This document shows positions 1 through 8,405 of a stretch of 21,751 nt of DNA, one piece after another. Origin of the DNA: Lachnospiraceae bacterium UBA3386 (GTDB taxonomy: Bacteria > Bacillota > Clostridia > Lachnospirales > Lachnospiraceae); assembly GCA_002358875.1 (NCBI GenBank), contig DEPS01000101.1:19307-41057 (forward strand). The letters run 5' to 3'. Position numbers and translations under genes: made by a program. The notes under the pieces are model-generated. The model searched no databases and was not told where the DNA came from. It worked only from the letters and a program-made list of their open reading frames with translations. Within the stretch, counting starts at the first letter, position 1; each line of letters opens with the position of its first letter.

Positions 1-1113
1 CATCCCTTCATAAAATTTCTGCATCCGGACTGCCTCTGCCGCGATATCATAGCCTGCCCGGCTGATCTCATCTGCGTACGCCGTCCGGGTTTTATCATCC
101 ACAGGGCCGGCCGCAAAGATCTTCTGCATTTCCCCGGCCCAGCGGTCAGGCTGCCGGCCGCAGGGCAGAAATTGTACCAGGTCCGTGACGGCCATCTCCG
201 ATGTGATGGTATCGGAGGCAAGACAGGGAAGCCCGTTTGCCTGGGCCTCCACAAGAACGACGGGAAGTCCCTCATAAAATGACGGCAGGACGAAGACATC
301 CATGGCGTGAAGGAGCCTGTCCACGTCGTCTCTTATTCCCAGAAAACAAACGTTTTTATGAACTCCCAGATCCTCTGCCATTTTCCGGATCTTCTCCTCC
401 AGCGCGCCTCGTCCCACTATAAAGAGGACGGCATCTGTGTCTTTTTTTATAAGCTCATAAAAGATTTCCAGAAGGAAGGCGTGGTTTTTCTGATGTTCAA
501 GCCGCCCCACGATGACTGCCGCATGGCGTCCTCCGATTCCAAGCTCCTTTCGGACCTCGCTCCGGATCCCGGGGTCAAAACGGAAGCGGCCCGGATCGAT
601 GGCATTTCGCATGATCTTTACTTTTCCGCTCCGGACAGCCTTTTTTCCCCACATATAAATGCCTGCGTCCCTTCCGCAGGCAAAAAGCTGCGTCGCGACG
701 TTTTTCGCGCGGCGCAGGAATAAAAGGTTTACGGCCCTTTTTATGCGGCCGCAGTCATCATATGCAAGGTGGGAGTGGGCGAAGCGGTTTCTGACTCCGC
801 ATCGTCTGGCGATGGAAAGGATGACGCTGCTGCGGTCAGCGATATGGCTGTGCACAGCGTCATATCCCCCCTTCGAGATGATATCCGTCATCCTGTGCAG
901 GTGCTCCTTCGAGTCCTTTCTAAGAGACGGAATCTTATAGATCCCGGCTCCCAGCTTCCTGAGAGGTTCCTCCAGAATCCCTTCCCCGCGGTCATCCAGG
1001 ATCAGAAAGTCAAAATGTATCCGGGAACGGTCCATATGGGCATAGTAATCGTAAAGAAGTCTCGCAATGCCTCCTCCGTCCAGGTAGGCGAGCTCATGAA
1101 GAACTTTTATCAT
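1..1113 (-). CDS. GT4-family glycosyltransferase, 3' end cut by window edge
   Basis: My translation reads open from the ATG at 1113 to base 1, giving 371 residues without a stop, so the C-terminus lies outside the window. The fold expected is GT-B. An N-terminal acceptor half has a glycine-rich start (LDGGGIARLL, about 11-20). The C-terminal donor half shows VGRLEHQKN (202-210) and the retaining-GT4 signature SFYEGLPVVLVEAQ (278-291), with the paired glutamates E281 and E289 spaced as E-x7-E. Such enzymes transfer a sugar from a nucleotide-sugar to a lipid-linked glycan at the cytoplasmic face of the membrane. The start is supported by an AGGAAGGGGG ribosome site about ten bases upstream. Only two bases separate it from the preceding GT2 gene, so they are certainly cotranscribed. 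Donor and acceptor sugars cannot be told from sequence. Confidence 0.88.
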   Translation of the reverse strand, partial: MIKVLHELAYLDGGGIARLLYDYYAHMDRSRIHFDFLILDDRGEGILEEPLRKLGAGIYKIPSLRKDSKEHLHRMTDIISKGGYDAVHSHIADRSSVILSIARRCGVRNRFAHSHLAYDDCGRIKRAVNLLFLRRAKNVATQLFACGRDAGIYMWGKKAVRSGKVKIMRNAIDPGRFRFDPGIRSEVRKELGIGGRHAAVIVGRLEHQKNHAFLLEIFYELIKKDTDAVLFIVGRGALEEKIRKMAEDLGVHKNVCFLGIRDDVDRLLHAMDVFVLPSFYEGLPVVLVEAQANGLPCLASDTITSEMAVTDLVQFLPCGRQPDRWAGEMQKIFAAGPVDDKTRTAYADEISRAGYDIAAEAVRMQKFYEGM

Positions 1114-1115
1114 TA

Positions 1116-2168
1116 TTATCGAAGCCCCCTTCCTGTCGCCGCGCTCTTAAGGCGCACCAGGAGGTAAACAAGTCCGTACTGTTTTTTTCGTATACATCTC
1201 ACGAACAGTCTCTCCTGTCTGCTTAAAAGGCGAAGGTCCACTCTTCTGACAGCCTCCGCGAAAGGGTCGGATTCCGCAAGCTCTGCCGCCTGACGCAGCT
1301 TTTCCCGCAGGGAAGCAGGGTTATTGGGATGAAAACAGTAGAGCCTGAGGCATGCGTACATTCTGGTACTGATCCGGTAATCCAGATATTCCCCGGCATG
1401 TGCCGGCATACCTCGCTTTTTTAATATTTCCCGCAGGGAATTAAGTTCAATCCTTGTGAGATCCGGGATCTTGGGATCATAACGGTTTGTCCTGGATTCC
1501 TCCAGACACCGGTAATGATACAGTGCGCGGCCCAGATAAAAGACCCTGGACACACATAAAAGCGCATCCGCGTTAAACAGTCTGTCCTGTCCCTTTCTGG
1601 CCTCAGTGATGAAGCTCACTCCATGTTCTTCCAGAAACCGCCTTCTGTATACCTTGTTCCAGAGGACGACCATGTCATAGGGGCTGTTTTTCCCCCTGAT
1701 CAAAAGCTTGTAATATGTAGACTTCCTGATTTCTTCCAGAAGTCTGCCCCTGATCTCTCCTTCCGGAATGTCAAGCGCCAGCTTAATGCCTCCGCTCTTC
1801 TGCTCACGGATGTAATCGAACAGTAAAACGTCGGCTTCCAGGGCCCGGCCCGACAGTTCTTCATAAAGGACCTGCGCGTAGTCCGGCTCCACCCAGTCGT
1901 CCGCGTCAACAAAAGAGATCCATTCCGTCCCCGACAGCAAAAGTCCCCGGTTCCTTGCGGCGGAAACGCCGGCATTCTTCTGGTGTACCACCGTCAGGCG
2001 TTCGTCCCTTTCCATGTATTCATGGCAGACTGCCCCGCTCCTGTCCAAAGATCCGTCATCGATCAGGATCACTTTAATGTCGCTTTCCTTCCGGACAAGA
2101 AGGCTGTCCAGGCAGCGTCGAAGGTATTCCTCCCGGATCCCGTAAACAGGGACAATAATGGTCAGCAT
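1116..2168 (-). CDS. GT2-family glycosyltransferase
   Basis: This 350-residue protein begins MLTIIVPVYG, the typical opening of an inverting GT-A glycosyltransferase of family 2. Nucleotide-binding acidic residues are visible at IDDGS (36-40), followed by NAGVSAARNRG (65-75). The metal-binding DXD-type motif is FVDADDW (86-92). The C-terminal 150 residues are basic and variable, as usual for EpsJ/WcaA-like enzymes. No transmembrane segment is evident, so a cytoplasmic or membrane-peripheral role in elongating a polysaccharide repeat unit is likely. It sits between two GT4 glycosyltransferases, starting five bases after the upstream stop and ending two bases before the next ATG. The family is clear; the sugar is unknown. 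Confidence 0.92.
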   Translation of the reverse strand: MLTIIVPVYGIREEYLRRCLDSLLVRKESDIKVILIDDGSLDRSGAVCHEYMERDERLTVVHQKNAGVSAARNRGLLLSGTEWISFVDADDWVEPDYAQVLYEELSGRALEADVLLFDYIREQKSGGIKLALDIPEGEIRGRLLEEIRKSTYYKLLIRGKNSPYDMVVLWNKVYRRRFLEEHGVSFITEARKGQDRLFNADALLCVSRVFYLGRALYHYRCLEESRTNRYDPKIPDLTRIELNSLREILKKRGMPAHAGEYLDYRISTRMYACLRLYCFHPNNPASLREKLRQAAELAESDPFAEAVRRVDLRLLSRQERLFVRCIRKKQYGLVYLLVRLKSAATGRGLR

Positions 2169-2172
2169 CTGA

Positions 2173-3267
2173 TCACTTTTCCTTTTCAGCTCTTGTTTTG
2201 AGCAGATTTTTGTAGAACTCCAGGTATTTTTTCTTCATGACTTCCGTGTTGTAGATCTCGACGACATCCAGATAGGCTCTCTCTGGCAGCTCGGTCGGGA
2301 ACTGCTTCATCGCAGCGCAGATCCTCTGCGCGTACTCCTGTGCCGTCTCGCAGACATATCCGTTTATGCCGTCATGGATAACACTCTTATTACCCATGGT
2401 GTTGCTCACCATGACCAGCTTCTTGATATACATGTTCTCAATAAGGCTCATGGAGATCGCCTCGCCAAAGGAGCACAGGATAAAGGCATCCGCTCCCTTA
2501 GCCATGGCCAGAGCCTCTCTGCGGGGTTTCCATCCCGTCACTTCCACATTGGGCGCCGTCAGCAGATCTTCCAGCTCTCCATTCCCTATCCAGATGAACC
2601 TTGCCTCCGGAACGAGCTCCGCGATCCGGTTAAACAGCTCCGGCTGCTTCTGGACACAGATCCGCCCCAGTGTAAAAACTGTAAACTTATCACTTTTCTG
2701 AGGCTCGATCCCTTCCAGGAAGGATTTGAGTTCCTTCAGGTTGACCCCTGTCTCTATATAGGCAGTGTTTCTGGAAAGCTTTCTGGCCACCTCGTCCTCA
2801 GATTCACAGCAGGTCAGGGTGACACAGTCCCTTCGTCCCAAAAACTTCTCGGTCGCCTCATAGAGCCGGCTCTTTTTCCCGGGGCCCTGCAGGACATGGG
2901 CATAGCCATGGGGCGTATAGACGAGGGCGCTGTCCTTTCCGCTGAACGCGATCCTCCCCAGTCCGCCCGCAATGGAAGAATGCAGATGGATAATGTCCGG
3001 ACGGACCTTTTTTTCAATCCTGTGCAGCTCCCGGACTACCCTCGCCGCATGGAGAAAATTCATATACCCGTACTGGCCAAAGCTCCGCATCCTTATAAGA
3101 TGCACGCGCCGGTCCAGAAAAGACATATAATTGTCCGGTGTCTGCGGGCGGAGCGAATAGGCAAGATATATCTCAAAATCATCTGCCATATCGTTGCAGA
3201 GCTGTGAGACATAGGAAAACACGCCTCCGCCAAAAGCTTCACAGACCATTAAAATCTTTTTTTTCAT
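2173..3267 (-). CDS. GT4-family glycosyltransferase
   Basis: I place the start at the ATG at 3267, giving 364 residues beginning MKKKILMVCEAFGGGVFSYV. It follows an AGGGGGT ribosome site, and the opening matches the normal first strand and glycine loop of GT-B enzymes. The frame stays open to 3372, but that extension runs through a palindromic intergenic repeat and has no family similarity I can see. The middle shows HLHSSIAGG (94-102) and YTPHG (117-121). The donor half has TLGRICVQKQPE (199-210) and SFGEAISMSLIEN (266-278), with E269 and E277 in E-x7-E spacing, then GINGYV (300-305). Retaining transfer from a nucleotide-sugar is expected. It is followed within a few bases by the GT2 gene in the same operon. 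Confidence 0.9.
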   Translation of the reverse strand: MKKKILMVCEAFGGGVFSYVSQLCNDMADDFEIYLAYSLRPQTPDNYMSFLDRRVHLIRMRSFGQYGYMNFLHAARVVRELHRIEKKVRPDIIHLHSSIAGGLGRIAFSGKDSALVYTPHGYAHVLQGPGKKSRLYEATEKFLGRRDCVTLTCCESEDEVARKLSRNTAYIETGVNLKELKSFLEGIEPQKSDKFTVFTLGRICVQKQPELFNRIAELVPEARFIWIGNGELEDLLTAPNVEVTGWKPRREALAMAKGADAFILCSFGEAISMSLIENMYIKKLVMVSNTMGNKSVIHDGINGYVCETAQEYAQRICAAMKQFPTELPERAYLDVVEIYNTEVMKKKYLEFYKNLLKTRAEKEK

Positions 3268-3384
3268 ATTTTTACCCCCTGCCGCAGCGCGCAAGCGCGA
3301 AGGCGCCCGAGGCGTTTTTGCGAAGACAAAAACGGCGATGGGATCAGACAATTTGTGCCTGACAAGCGGCACAAATGCGGTTTA
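3268..3384. repeat. Intergenic palindromic element between DUF4422 and GT4 genes
   Basis: This spacer starts at the DUF4422 stop and ends by the GT4 ribosome site. It holds a perfect 9-pair inverted repeat ATTTGTGCC/GGCACAAAT (3351-3359 with 3368-3376), a perfect 8-pair hairpin CGTTTTTG/CAAAAACG (3313-3320 with 3327-3334), and a GC-rich palindrome near 3285-3300. Pieces recur at 21072-21157. It looks like a dispersed non-coding repeat. Confidence 0.62.
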
Positions 3385-4206
3385 AAAGCTCCCTTCATAT
3401 TTTTCGCCCAGATATTTTGCTCTGAGGAAGGATACAGCTTTTTTATACCAGCTTATTTTCTCAGTATATACCGTCTGAAGCTCACAGATCCGCTTTCTCG
3501 GTATGGAACCCTTTTCGATCTGGAAGTCGAGCCAGACATTCAGAATGATCTCGCTGACCCTGCCGAAAAATCTTCCCTGGTAAAAGGAGAGGTCCGTCTC
3601 CCCGATTCTCTCTGACAACTCGGATAAAATGTCAAACAGCCAGCTGCAGTAGGCGTCCGCAAAGTCCCTGCGCATGATCATCATGTTGAACATATACCCG
3701 TAACGGCGGTGCATGATCCTGTCAAAAAACTCCAGATATTCCGGATGTCTTTCCTCTATGACCTCCCTGGCCTTGTCCAGATGCTCTGCATAGTGGGTAT
3801 GCGCGTAATGCGAGTAGAGCGTCTCGATAAAATAGCGCCTCTTTCCGGGTACAAAGACCCAATAGCGGCCCAGAAGAGGCCGGAGCTGTTCTCCGGTAAG
3901 GATATCGTCGAAGGGATCCCTGCTTTTCCTGGTAAGGCAAAAATGCCTGCGGTAATGGACCAGGCCGATATAATCCGCATGCAGGTTCTTCCATCCCCAA
4001 TACAGGCCTGTCAGCTCACAGTAGCTGGAATTGAGGCTGGATATATTGTCCCCGGTATCATCTCTGGTCCACCCCAGGTCGAGCGGCCTGCCATCCTGAT
4101 CCGTCTTTCCCTGCGCGCCGACATGAAGCGGCAGATAAATGGAGTCCTCCGGCATCCGGTATTTTTTATGGGATGCGACAAGTATGACCACAGATGGATT
4201 TTTCAT
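3382..4206 (-). CDS. DUF4422 domain protein (capsule/exopolysaccharide biosynthesis)
   Basis: This 274-residue protein matches my memory of the DUF4422 family, whose members occur in capsule and exopolysaccharide clusters and are thought to be glycosyltransferases. Recognisable parts are the opening VVILVASHKKY (6-16), the stretch NSSYCELTGLYWGWKN (59-74) and the hallmark YIGLVHYRRHF (79-89). The domain fills most of the protein, leaving a short basic tail. An AGGAAGGG ribosome site lies about eleven bases upstream of the ATG. It stands between the DUF2142 membrane protein and the GT4 gene, which supports a glycan role. Its catalytic activity is inferred from family and context only. The stop codon overlaps the start of a palindromic intergenic element. 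Confidence 0.85.
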   Translation of the reverse strand: MKNPSVVILVASHKKYRMPEDSIYLPLHVGAQGKTDQDGRPLDLGWTRDDTGDNISSLNSSYCELTGLYWGWKNLHADYIGLVHYRRHFCLTRKSRDPFDDILTGEQLRPLLGRYWVFVPGKRRYFIETLYSHYAHTHYAEHLDKAREVIEERHPEYLEFFDRIMHRRYGYMFNMMIMRRDFADAYCSWLFDILSELSERIGETDLSFYQGRFFGRVSEIILNVWLDFQIEKGSIPRKRICELQTVYTEKISWYKKAVSFLRAKYLGEKYEGSF

Positions 4207-4332
4207 ACGTTTTACCCTTCCTGCTGGCCCGACAGGGGCCGGTCTAAAAGTACTTGGTTTAAAAACAGGTGTTCCGTCCGGTCTGTAATCGCCTTCCGTC
4301 CTCTCCAGGCGGTATGGCCATAAGCGTCCGGG

Positions 4333-7194
4333 TCACAGGGGAGAAAAACAGACCAGAAAAACATGAAATATTGCGGCGGCACTCAGAATGCCGGCAGCAT
4401 ACAGAAGCTGGCTGTCGTTGAGCCTGTCCCTCCGGATGAGGCGGTTCTGCAATGCCGGAAAAAGCAGCGGAAGAAGCGGGAGGAAATATCTTCCCTGGAG
4501 TCCCCCGATGTAAAGCGCGTCAGATGATGTGAACGATAAAAGCATGGACAGCCAGATCAAAGCAGTGCTGGCCGCCGCGAAAAAAAGAATAAGGAGCCTG
4601 ATGCCGGGCTTAAAGTGCCTCCTCTCCTCCTCTTCATCCAAAAGCCCCAGGAGCACAAGGGCAATGAAGCCATAGACAATGCACCATTTCTGAAAAAGCA
4701 CCTGGCCTGTCATCTCTCCGATGAGAGAATCTCCTCTGACATACAGGGTATTGAGGATGATCCTGAGAAAATTCGCAGGATCCGCGATCAGATCGGAAAA
4801 GGTATAGAGAGTATCCTCTCCTGTCCAGTAAGTGACTTCTCCGGACGCCCTGGAAAAAATCCCGAATATCGTGGACGCGTTTTTTACAAGAAACAGAAAA
4901 CCTGCAGCCGCCAGCATGGCAAATGCCGCTTTGAAAAGCCTGTTGTTCCCCTCTGGGGAGGCCTCTTTTTTCATAAGAGGGATCAAAAGGACGATTCCTG
5001 TGACAGGCAGATAGGCTCCGCCCTTGCAAAGTGCGGTATAGATCCCGGAAAAAATGAAGATCATGATATCGGCCGCACAGATCCTGTCATCCACCGCAAA
5101 GCGATAACACCATGCGACAAACACAAAGATTCCCGCCATGATCATGCCGTCATAAGAGCAAGAGGCCATCAGCTGGAGAGTCCTTGGAAACAGACCGATC
5201 ACTGCCAGCGATATTCCTCCAAACGGCATGCGGTCAGCCGCCAGGGCAAGAAGAGCCGCGCAGGCGATAAGATTAAACCATCTGGCCGCAAGGATCATAG
5301 TGATCAGATTTCTCCCCAGAAGCCTTGCTGCAGTAAAACCGGCAGCCGCGGGGAGATAACAGAGCGTCACAGCGTTGCTCAGGGCATTGCGGCCGTACAC
5401 ACTTACCCGTCCTGCTCCCTGTCCGGAAGCCGGGGCCTTGTCCGCGGCCTCGAAGACCTTCGTCTGCCTGCGGTAGCTCTCCACGGAGAGCGGCATGGTG
5501 TTCATGATCTGGGCATCCACGTCGCAGGACCTCTTCATCAGTCTCTCGGGCCCCCCGGGATTCATGATCCCCAAAAAGCTGTTCGACATGGCATAAATCG
5601 TCTCGATATGGGTCCTTTCATCCGGCACGGTATAGGCAGGCGTGACGAAGCTGAAAATCAGTCCAAGCGACAGCATATAGAAAAAAACCGTCCCTGCCGC
5701 AGCATGGCGCGGCTGGGCTTCCGACGGACGAAGCAGGGCAGCTGCAAAATAAGAGAGAACAGCAAACACAAGAACGGCCAGGGACACAAACAGGAAACAG
5801 GCTTTCAGAAATCCGTTGTTCCGATACAGGCCGAGGAGGCACAGCTCCTGGTCCTTCTGCTCCCCGCCGACAGAGACCTGTCCGTTTCCTCCAGTCGATG
5901 TCTGAAGCGGGACCACATCCCCCTGTTCAGAAGACGTCTTCTCCAGTTCAAGCTCCAGAGTCAGCCGACTGCCTGCAGATTTTTCCACTATTTTGTCCAG
6001 AGGCAGAAGCAGGTAATCGGAGGAAGCCTTGAAGATCTCCTTCCCGGCAGTGGTCACCGAGAGGACGGAGGAGGCCTTCTTCAGATCCCCTATCCGCCCT
6101 TCCCCCTCCGCCAGGGTGTTTTCCTCCCCGTCGAGGATCCTCCAGGAGAGACGCGCGTCCTTAAAGCTGCTTATATCCCCGTCCTCGTTCTCTCTGCCCC
6201 GGATCCGGATCCCGATCCCGGAAAGACCGTCCTGACGGCCTGTGATCGTCTGACGGACTAAGCCGCCCGGAGACAGGCTGATGCTGTCCCTTTCGATCGA
6301 ACCGGAAATAAGATATTCGGCACTGCAGGCATCCGCGGCCGGTACGATGGCTGTCCTGTAGGTGTAAACGGACAGGGCGAGAAGCACTGCCGGCACAAGT
6401 GCCGGAACAAAAGCTTTTTTCCAGGTCTTTTCCGTGATGGAATAAGGAGCATGAAGAGGGGAGAGATGCGCTGATGTAAGACCATCCCGGCGTCTTTCCT
6501 TCCTGCCCCCGAAAAGGGGAATCCCTTTCTTTGTGCAAAGGGTCAGGCAGAAAAAGCCCAGAGCTGCTTCAAAAAGGAAGAAGACGATCGCGCCCAAAAA
6601 ATGGTATGTCTTTTTTTCATAACAGGCACGGCCGATCAGAAGCGCCCCCTGATCACCGGTCTTAGCTGTAAAAAGCCTGATCCCGTTTCTGTAAAGTCCC
6701 TCCGAGCTGATCCGGACCTTCAGAGGCTCCTCTGCCGTTCCTTTCAGGGCTTCACCAAAAGGAATGTAGATCTTCGTCTCATCCTGAGGGTAGGGAGTCT
6801 GGGTGATCAGATCCAGCACCGCCTCTCCAAGCTCTTCGCCTGAGGCTGATGAAAAAACCTCCGCGCACAGTTTTTCGTCATAAAAACGAAGATTCCCTTC
6901 GTTTTCATAGCATAAAAGCACTATACCGCTCAGCCTGGCATTTTTTCCGGACCCGAGAGTCTCACCGGTACCGGTCTCCATCGTCACCACGCTCCGGTCC
7001 AGAAGATTTACAGAATCCGCATCCTGTCCTTTCTCATATTCCGTCAGAAACAGATCCCGGTACACCCAGTCCATTCTGGAACAATGAGCAAGATTCCACA
7101 GGAGGATAAACGCTATTACGATAAAGTAAGTCCCGAAAAAGATCTTTATGTGTTTCTTTCTCTTAAATTTACCGGACAAATCTGTTTTTGCCAT
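4333..7194 (-). CDS. DUF2142-type polytopic membrane protein
   Basis: This is a 953-residue membrane protein. A first transmembrane helix spans about 18-36, followed by an outside region (37-198), a helix at 199-220 and a helix at 263-283. A second outside region with beta-rich sequence covers about 284-460, and a helix lies at 464-488. The rest (about 500-953) is a multi-helix core. Near its start is TPAYTVPDERTHIETIYAMSN (518-538), which resembles the PPDE-H motif of DUF2142 proteins. These are predicted GT-C-like or flippase-like membrane proteins of polysaccharide clusters, with unproven activity. It is the first gene of the surface-polysaccharide operon, with a candidate promoter at 7330-7358. 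The two added extracytoplasmic domains make it long for the family. The DUF2142 call is by recall of the motif and topology. Confidence 0.72.
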   Translation of the reverse strand: MAKTDLSGKFKRKKHIKIFFGTYFIVIAFILLWNLAHCSRMDWVYRDLFLTEYEKGQDADSVNLLDRSVVTMETGTGETLGSGKNARLSGIVLLCYENEGNLRFYDEKLCAEVFSSASGEELGEAVLDLITQTPYPQDETKIYIPFGEALKGTAEEPLKVRISSEGLYRNGIRLFTAKTGDQGALLIGRACYEKKTYHFLGAIVFFLFEAALGFFCLTLCTKKGIPLFGGRKERRRDGLTSAHLSPLHAPYSITEKTWKKAFVPALVPAVLLALSVYTYRTAIVPAADACSAEYLISGSIERDSISLSPGGLVRQTITGRQDGLSGIGIRIRGRENEDGDISSFKDARLSWRILDGEENTLAEGEGRIGDLKKASSVLSVTTAGKEIFKASSDYLLLPLDKIVEKSAGSRLTLELELEKTSSEQGDVVPLQTSTGGNGQVSVGGEQKDQELCLLGLYRNNGFLKACFLFVSLAVLVFAVLSYFAAALLRPSEAQPRHAAAGTVFFYMLSLGLIFSFVTPAYTVPDERTHIETIYAMSNSFLGIMNPGGPERLMKRSCDVDAQIMNTMPLSVESYRRQTKVFEAADKAPASGQGAGRVSVYGRNALSNAVTLCYLPAAAGFTAARLLGRNLITMILAARWFNLIACAALLALAADRMPFGGISLAVIGLFPRTLQLMASCSYDGMIMAGIFVFVAWCYRFAVDDRICAADIMIFIFSGIYTALCKGGAYLPVTGIVLLIPLMKKEASPEGNNRLFKAAFAMLAAAGFLFLVKNASTIFGIFSRASGEVTYWTGEDTLYTFSDLIADPANFLRIILNTLYVRGDSLIGEMTGQVLFQKWCIVYGFIALVLLGLLDEEEERRHFKPGIRLLILFFAAASTALIWLSMLLSFTSSDALYIGGLQGRYFLPLLPLLFPALQNRLIRRDRLNDSQLLYAAGILSAAAIFHVFLVCFSPL

Positions 7195-7369
7195 ATACTT
7201 CCGCGCTCATATGCTTCTGATCACATGTTTCTGATCCCATGCCTGTGGGCATTGCCTGCGGCCTTTACCCCTTTCTGGTCACACGGTGAACGGTAAGGAG
7301 CTCCTTGTCCCGCACTATGCATGTGTTCTATTTTATATGACTGCCTCTTTTTGTGCAAGCTCTGTATGT
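7195..7369 (-). other. Intergenic region upstream of the DUF2142 operon
   Basis: The 175 bases between the rhomboid stop and the DUF2142 start hold no gene. There is no clear terminator for the rhomboid gene. The region contains a candidate promoter (7330-7358), a perfect 12-base palindrome AAGGAGCTCCTT (7295-7306) and a 5-base-pair hairpin ATGCC/GGCAT (7239-7252). It also has two adjacent 14-base direct repeats differing at two positions (7209-7222 and 7223-7236). These lie just upstream of the start codon and could affect translation of the operon. Confidence 0.5.
7330..7358 (-). promoter_or_regulatory. Candidate promoter for the polysaccharide operon
   Basis: On the minus strand TTGCAC (7353-7358) is followed after 17 bases by TAAAAT (7330-7335). 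The -10 box matches five of six consensus bases; the -35 is weak. It lies in the only spacer between the rhomboid gene and the DUF2142 gene, and would give a leader of about 130 bases. This is plausible but not certain. Confidence 0.4.
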
Positions 7370-8092
7370 TCATCGAAGGAGGGCTTCCAGATCTGCCCGG
7401 GGACGGCCGATCATAAGGACAGGGGCCAATAAGAATCCGCAGGCCATACCGCCCACATGGGCCGCCTGATTGATCAGGGGATTGCTCCATCCGCTGTACA
7501 AAAGCCATGCCGTCATCACACCGGTGCGGATCAAAAGGCTTCTGAAAGCATATTCAGATGCAGGTTCGGCCTTTTCGGTAGTCCGGAGCCTGCTGCCGTC
7601 CCGGCCTTCCTCCCGGTCACCTTTCCGATCTTTAAACAGTCCGAATGCCTCCTTCAGGATCATATATACCAGTGCCCCCACGATTCCGAAGACGGCGCCG
7701 CTTGCGCCCACAGAAAAACTGAAAACACCGGTAAAATAATCAGACAAAACAGAGACCGCATTTCCTGCGATCCCGGACAGGATATACAGGATGAGATAGC
7801 GCACATGTCCCAGGTTTTTCTCAACGATATTTCCGCCTGCGAACTGTACGACCATGTTATTGAAGAGATGCGCAGCATCAGCATGAAGGAAAACTGCAGT
7901 CAGAAGACGGTGAAAGTCCCTCCCTTTTAATAGAAGGGGGGCATACAGGACACCGTATCTGTACAAAATGTCGTGATTCATGCCCAAAGTCTCTGACAGG
8001 GGGCCGATGCAGAAAACGAGCACGTTGACCGCGATCAGAATACTGTTGGTCCACGGGAAAAAAGTGCGTTTCCGGTAATCCCCTAAATCCAT
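7370..8092 (-). CDS. Rhomboid-family intramembrane serine protease
   Basis: I choose the ATG at 8092 (240 residues) because a near-perfect AGGAGGT ribosome site (8099-8105) stands seven bases upstream. The frame also opens at 8167, but that extension covers an intergenic repeat. The protein has about six transmembrane helices. Rhomboid hallmarks are HLFNNM (75-80) in the second helix, the nucleophile in VGASGAVFG (128-136; S131) and the catalytic histidine in AAHVGGMACG (210-219; H212). Such proteases cleave membrane proteins within or near the bilayer. A strongly charged loop (about 154-180) is inserted between the serine helix and the later helices. A good promoter lies upstream (8281-8309), so the gene can be transcribed alone. 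The substrate is unknown. Confidence 0.93.
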   Translation of the reverse strand: MDLGDYRKRTFFPWTNSILIAVNVLVFCIGPLSETLGMNHDILYRYGVLYAPLLLKGRDFHRLLTAVFLHADAAHLFNNMVVQFAGGNIVEKNLGHVRYLILYILSGIAGNAVSVLSDYFTGVFSFSVGASGAVFGIVGALVYMILKEAFGLFKDRKGDREEGRDGSRLRTTEKAEPASEYAFRSLLIRTGVMTAWLLYSGWSNPLINQAAHVGGMACGFLLAPVLMIGRPRADLEALLR

Positions 8093-8280
8093 GAGTTTAC
8101 CTCCTATACCGGTCTTAGTAACATTTTCATCACTGTTCACGGTGTACCGGCTTCGAGGTGTTTTCATTATGCGCAGCGTATGCTGCGTTTCTTCAGCGCA
8201 AAAACACCCAAGTTGAACGGCGAAAATCCCATCAAGTCAGCGACAACAAAGAAACGGAACTTTCGCCCTGACATCACATT
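8093..8280 (-). repeat. Rhomboid leader with palindromic repeat-like sequence
   Basis: The roughly 180-base leader of the rhomboid gene includes the hairpin CGCAGC-GTAT-GCTGCG (about 8172-8187). It also has a segment containing CGCCGTT and TGTTTTTGCGC that resembles part of the intergenic element at 3268-3384. It reads as an open frame on the minus strand but lacks a protein signature. I treat it as a probable dispersed non-coding repeat, not a gene. Confidence 0.4.
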
Positions 8281-8309
8281 ACTATAACACATCGCGAAAA
8301 CTGTGGCAA
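8281..8309 (-). promoter_or_regulatory. Promoter of the rhomboid gene
   Basis: TTGCCA (8304-8309) and TATAGT (8281-8286) are separated by exactly 17 bases on the minus strand, and each matches five of six sigma-A consensus bases. It lies just downstream of the 8334-8373 terminator, as expected for a new transcription unit, and would start a transcript near 8274. Confidence 0.68.
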
Positions 8310-8333
8310 ACACAGCACACACCCGGGGACAAC

Positions 8334-8373
8334 GAAAAAGCCCGGCGACCGATTCCGGCAGCCGGGCTTTTTC
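8334..8373. terminator. Bidirectional intrinsic terminator
   Basis: A perfect 13-base-pair stem joins 8334-8346 (GAAAAAGCCCGGC) to 8361-8373 (GCCGGGCTTTTTC), with a 14-base loop. A-runs and T-runs at the ends make it work in both directions. On the minus strand it ends the glf/ligase/PAP2 unit. Confidence 0.9.
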
Positions 8374-8405
8374 TTGGGATGTAATAATGCTTAGGGGGGT
8401 AATGG

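Noticed and set aside
2374..3207. A 277-residue plus-strand open frame
   Set aside because: It is antisense to the GT4 gene, which has clear catalytic motifs; no independent evidence supports it.
4615..6261. A 548-residue plus-strand open frame
   Set aside because: It lies opposite the DUF2142 membrane protein gene; its composition (many H, R, Q, G) is what the complement of a hydrophobic gene gives, with no domain signature.
7281..7296. Shared 16-base motif near 7281 (plus) and near 8140 (minus), ACACsGTGAAC
   Set aside because: Similarity is about 13 of 16 bases in opposite orientation at different distances from the genes; chance similarity is not excluded.
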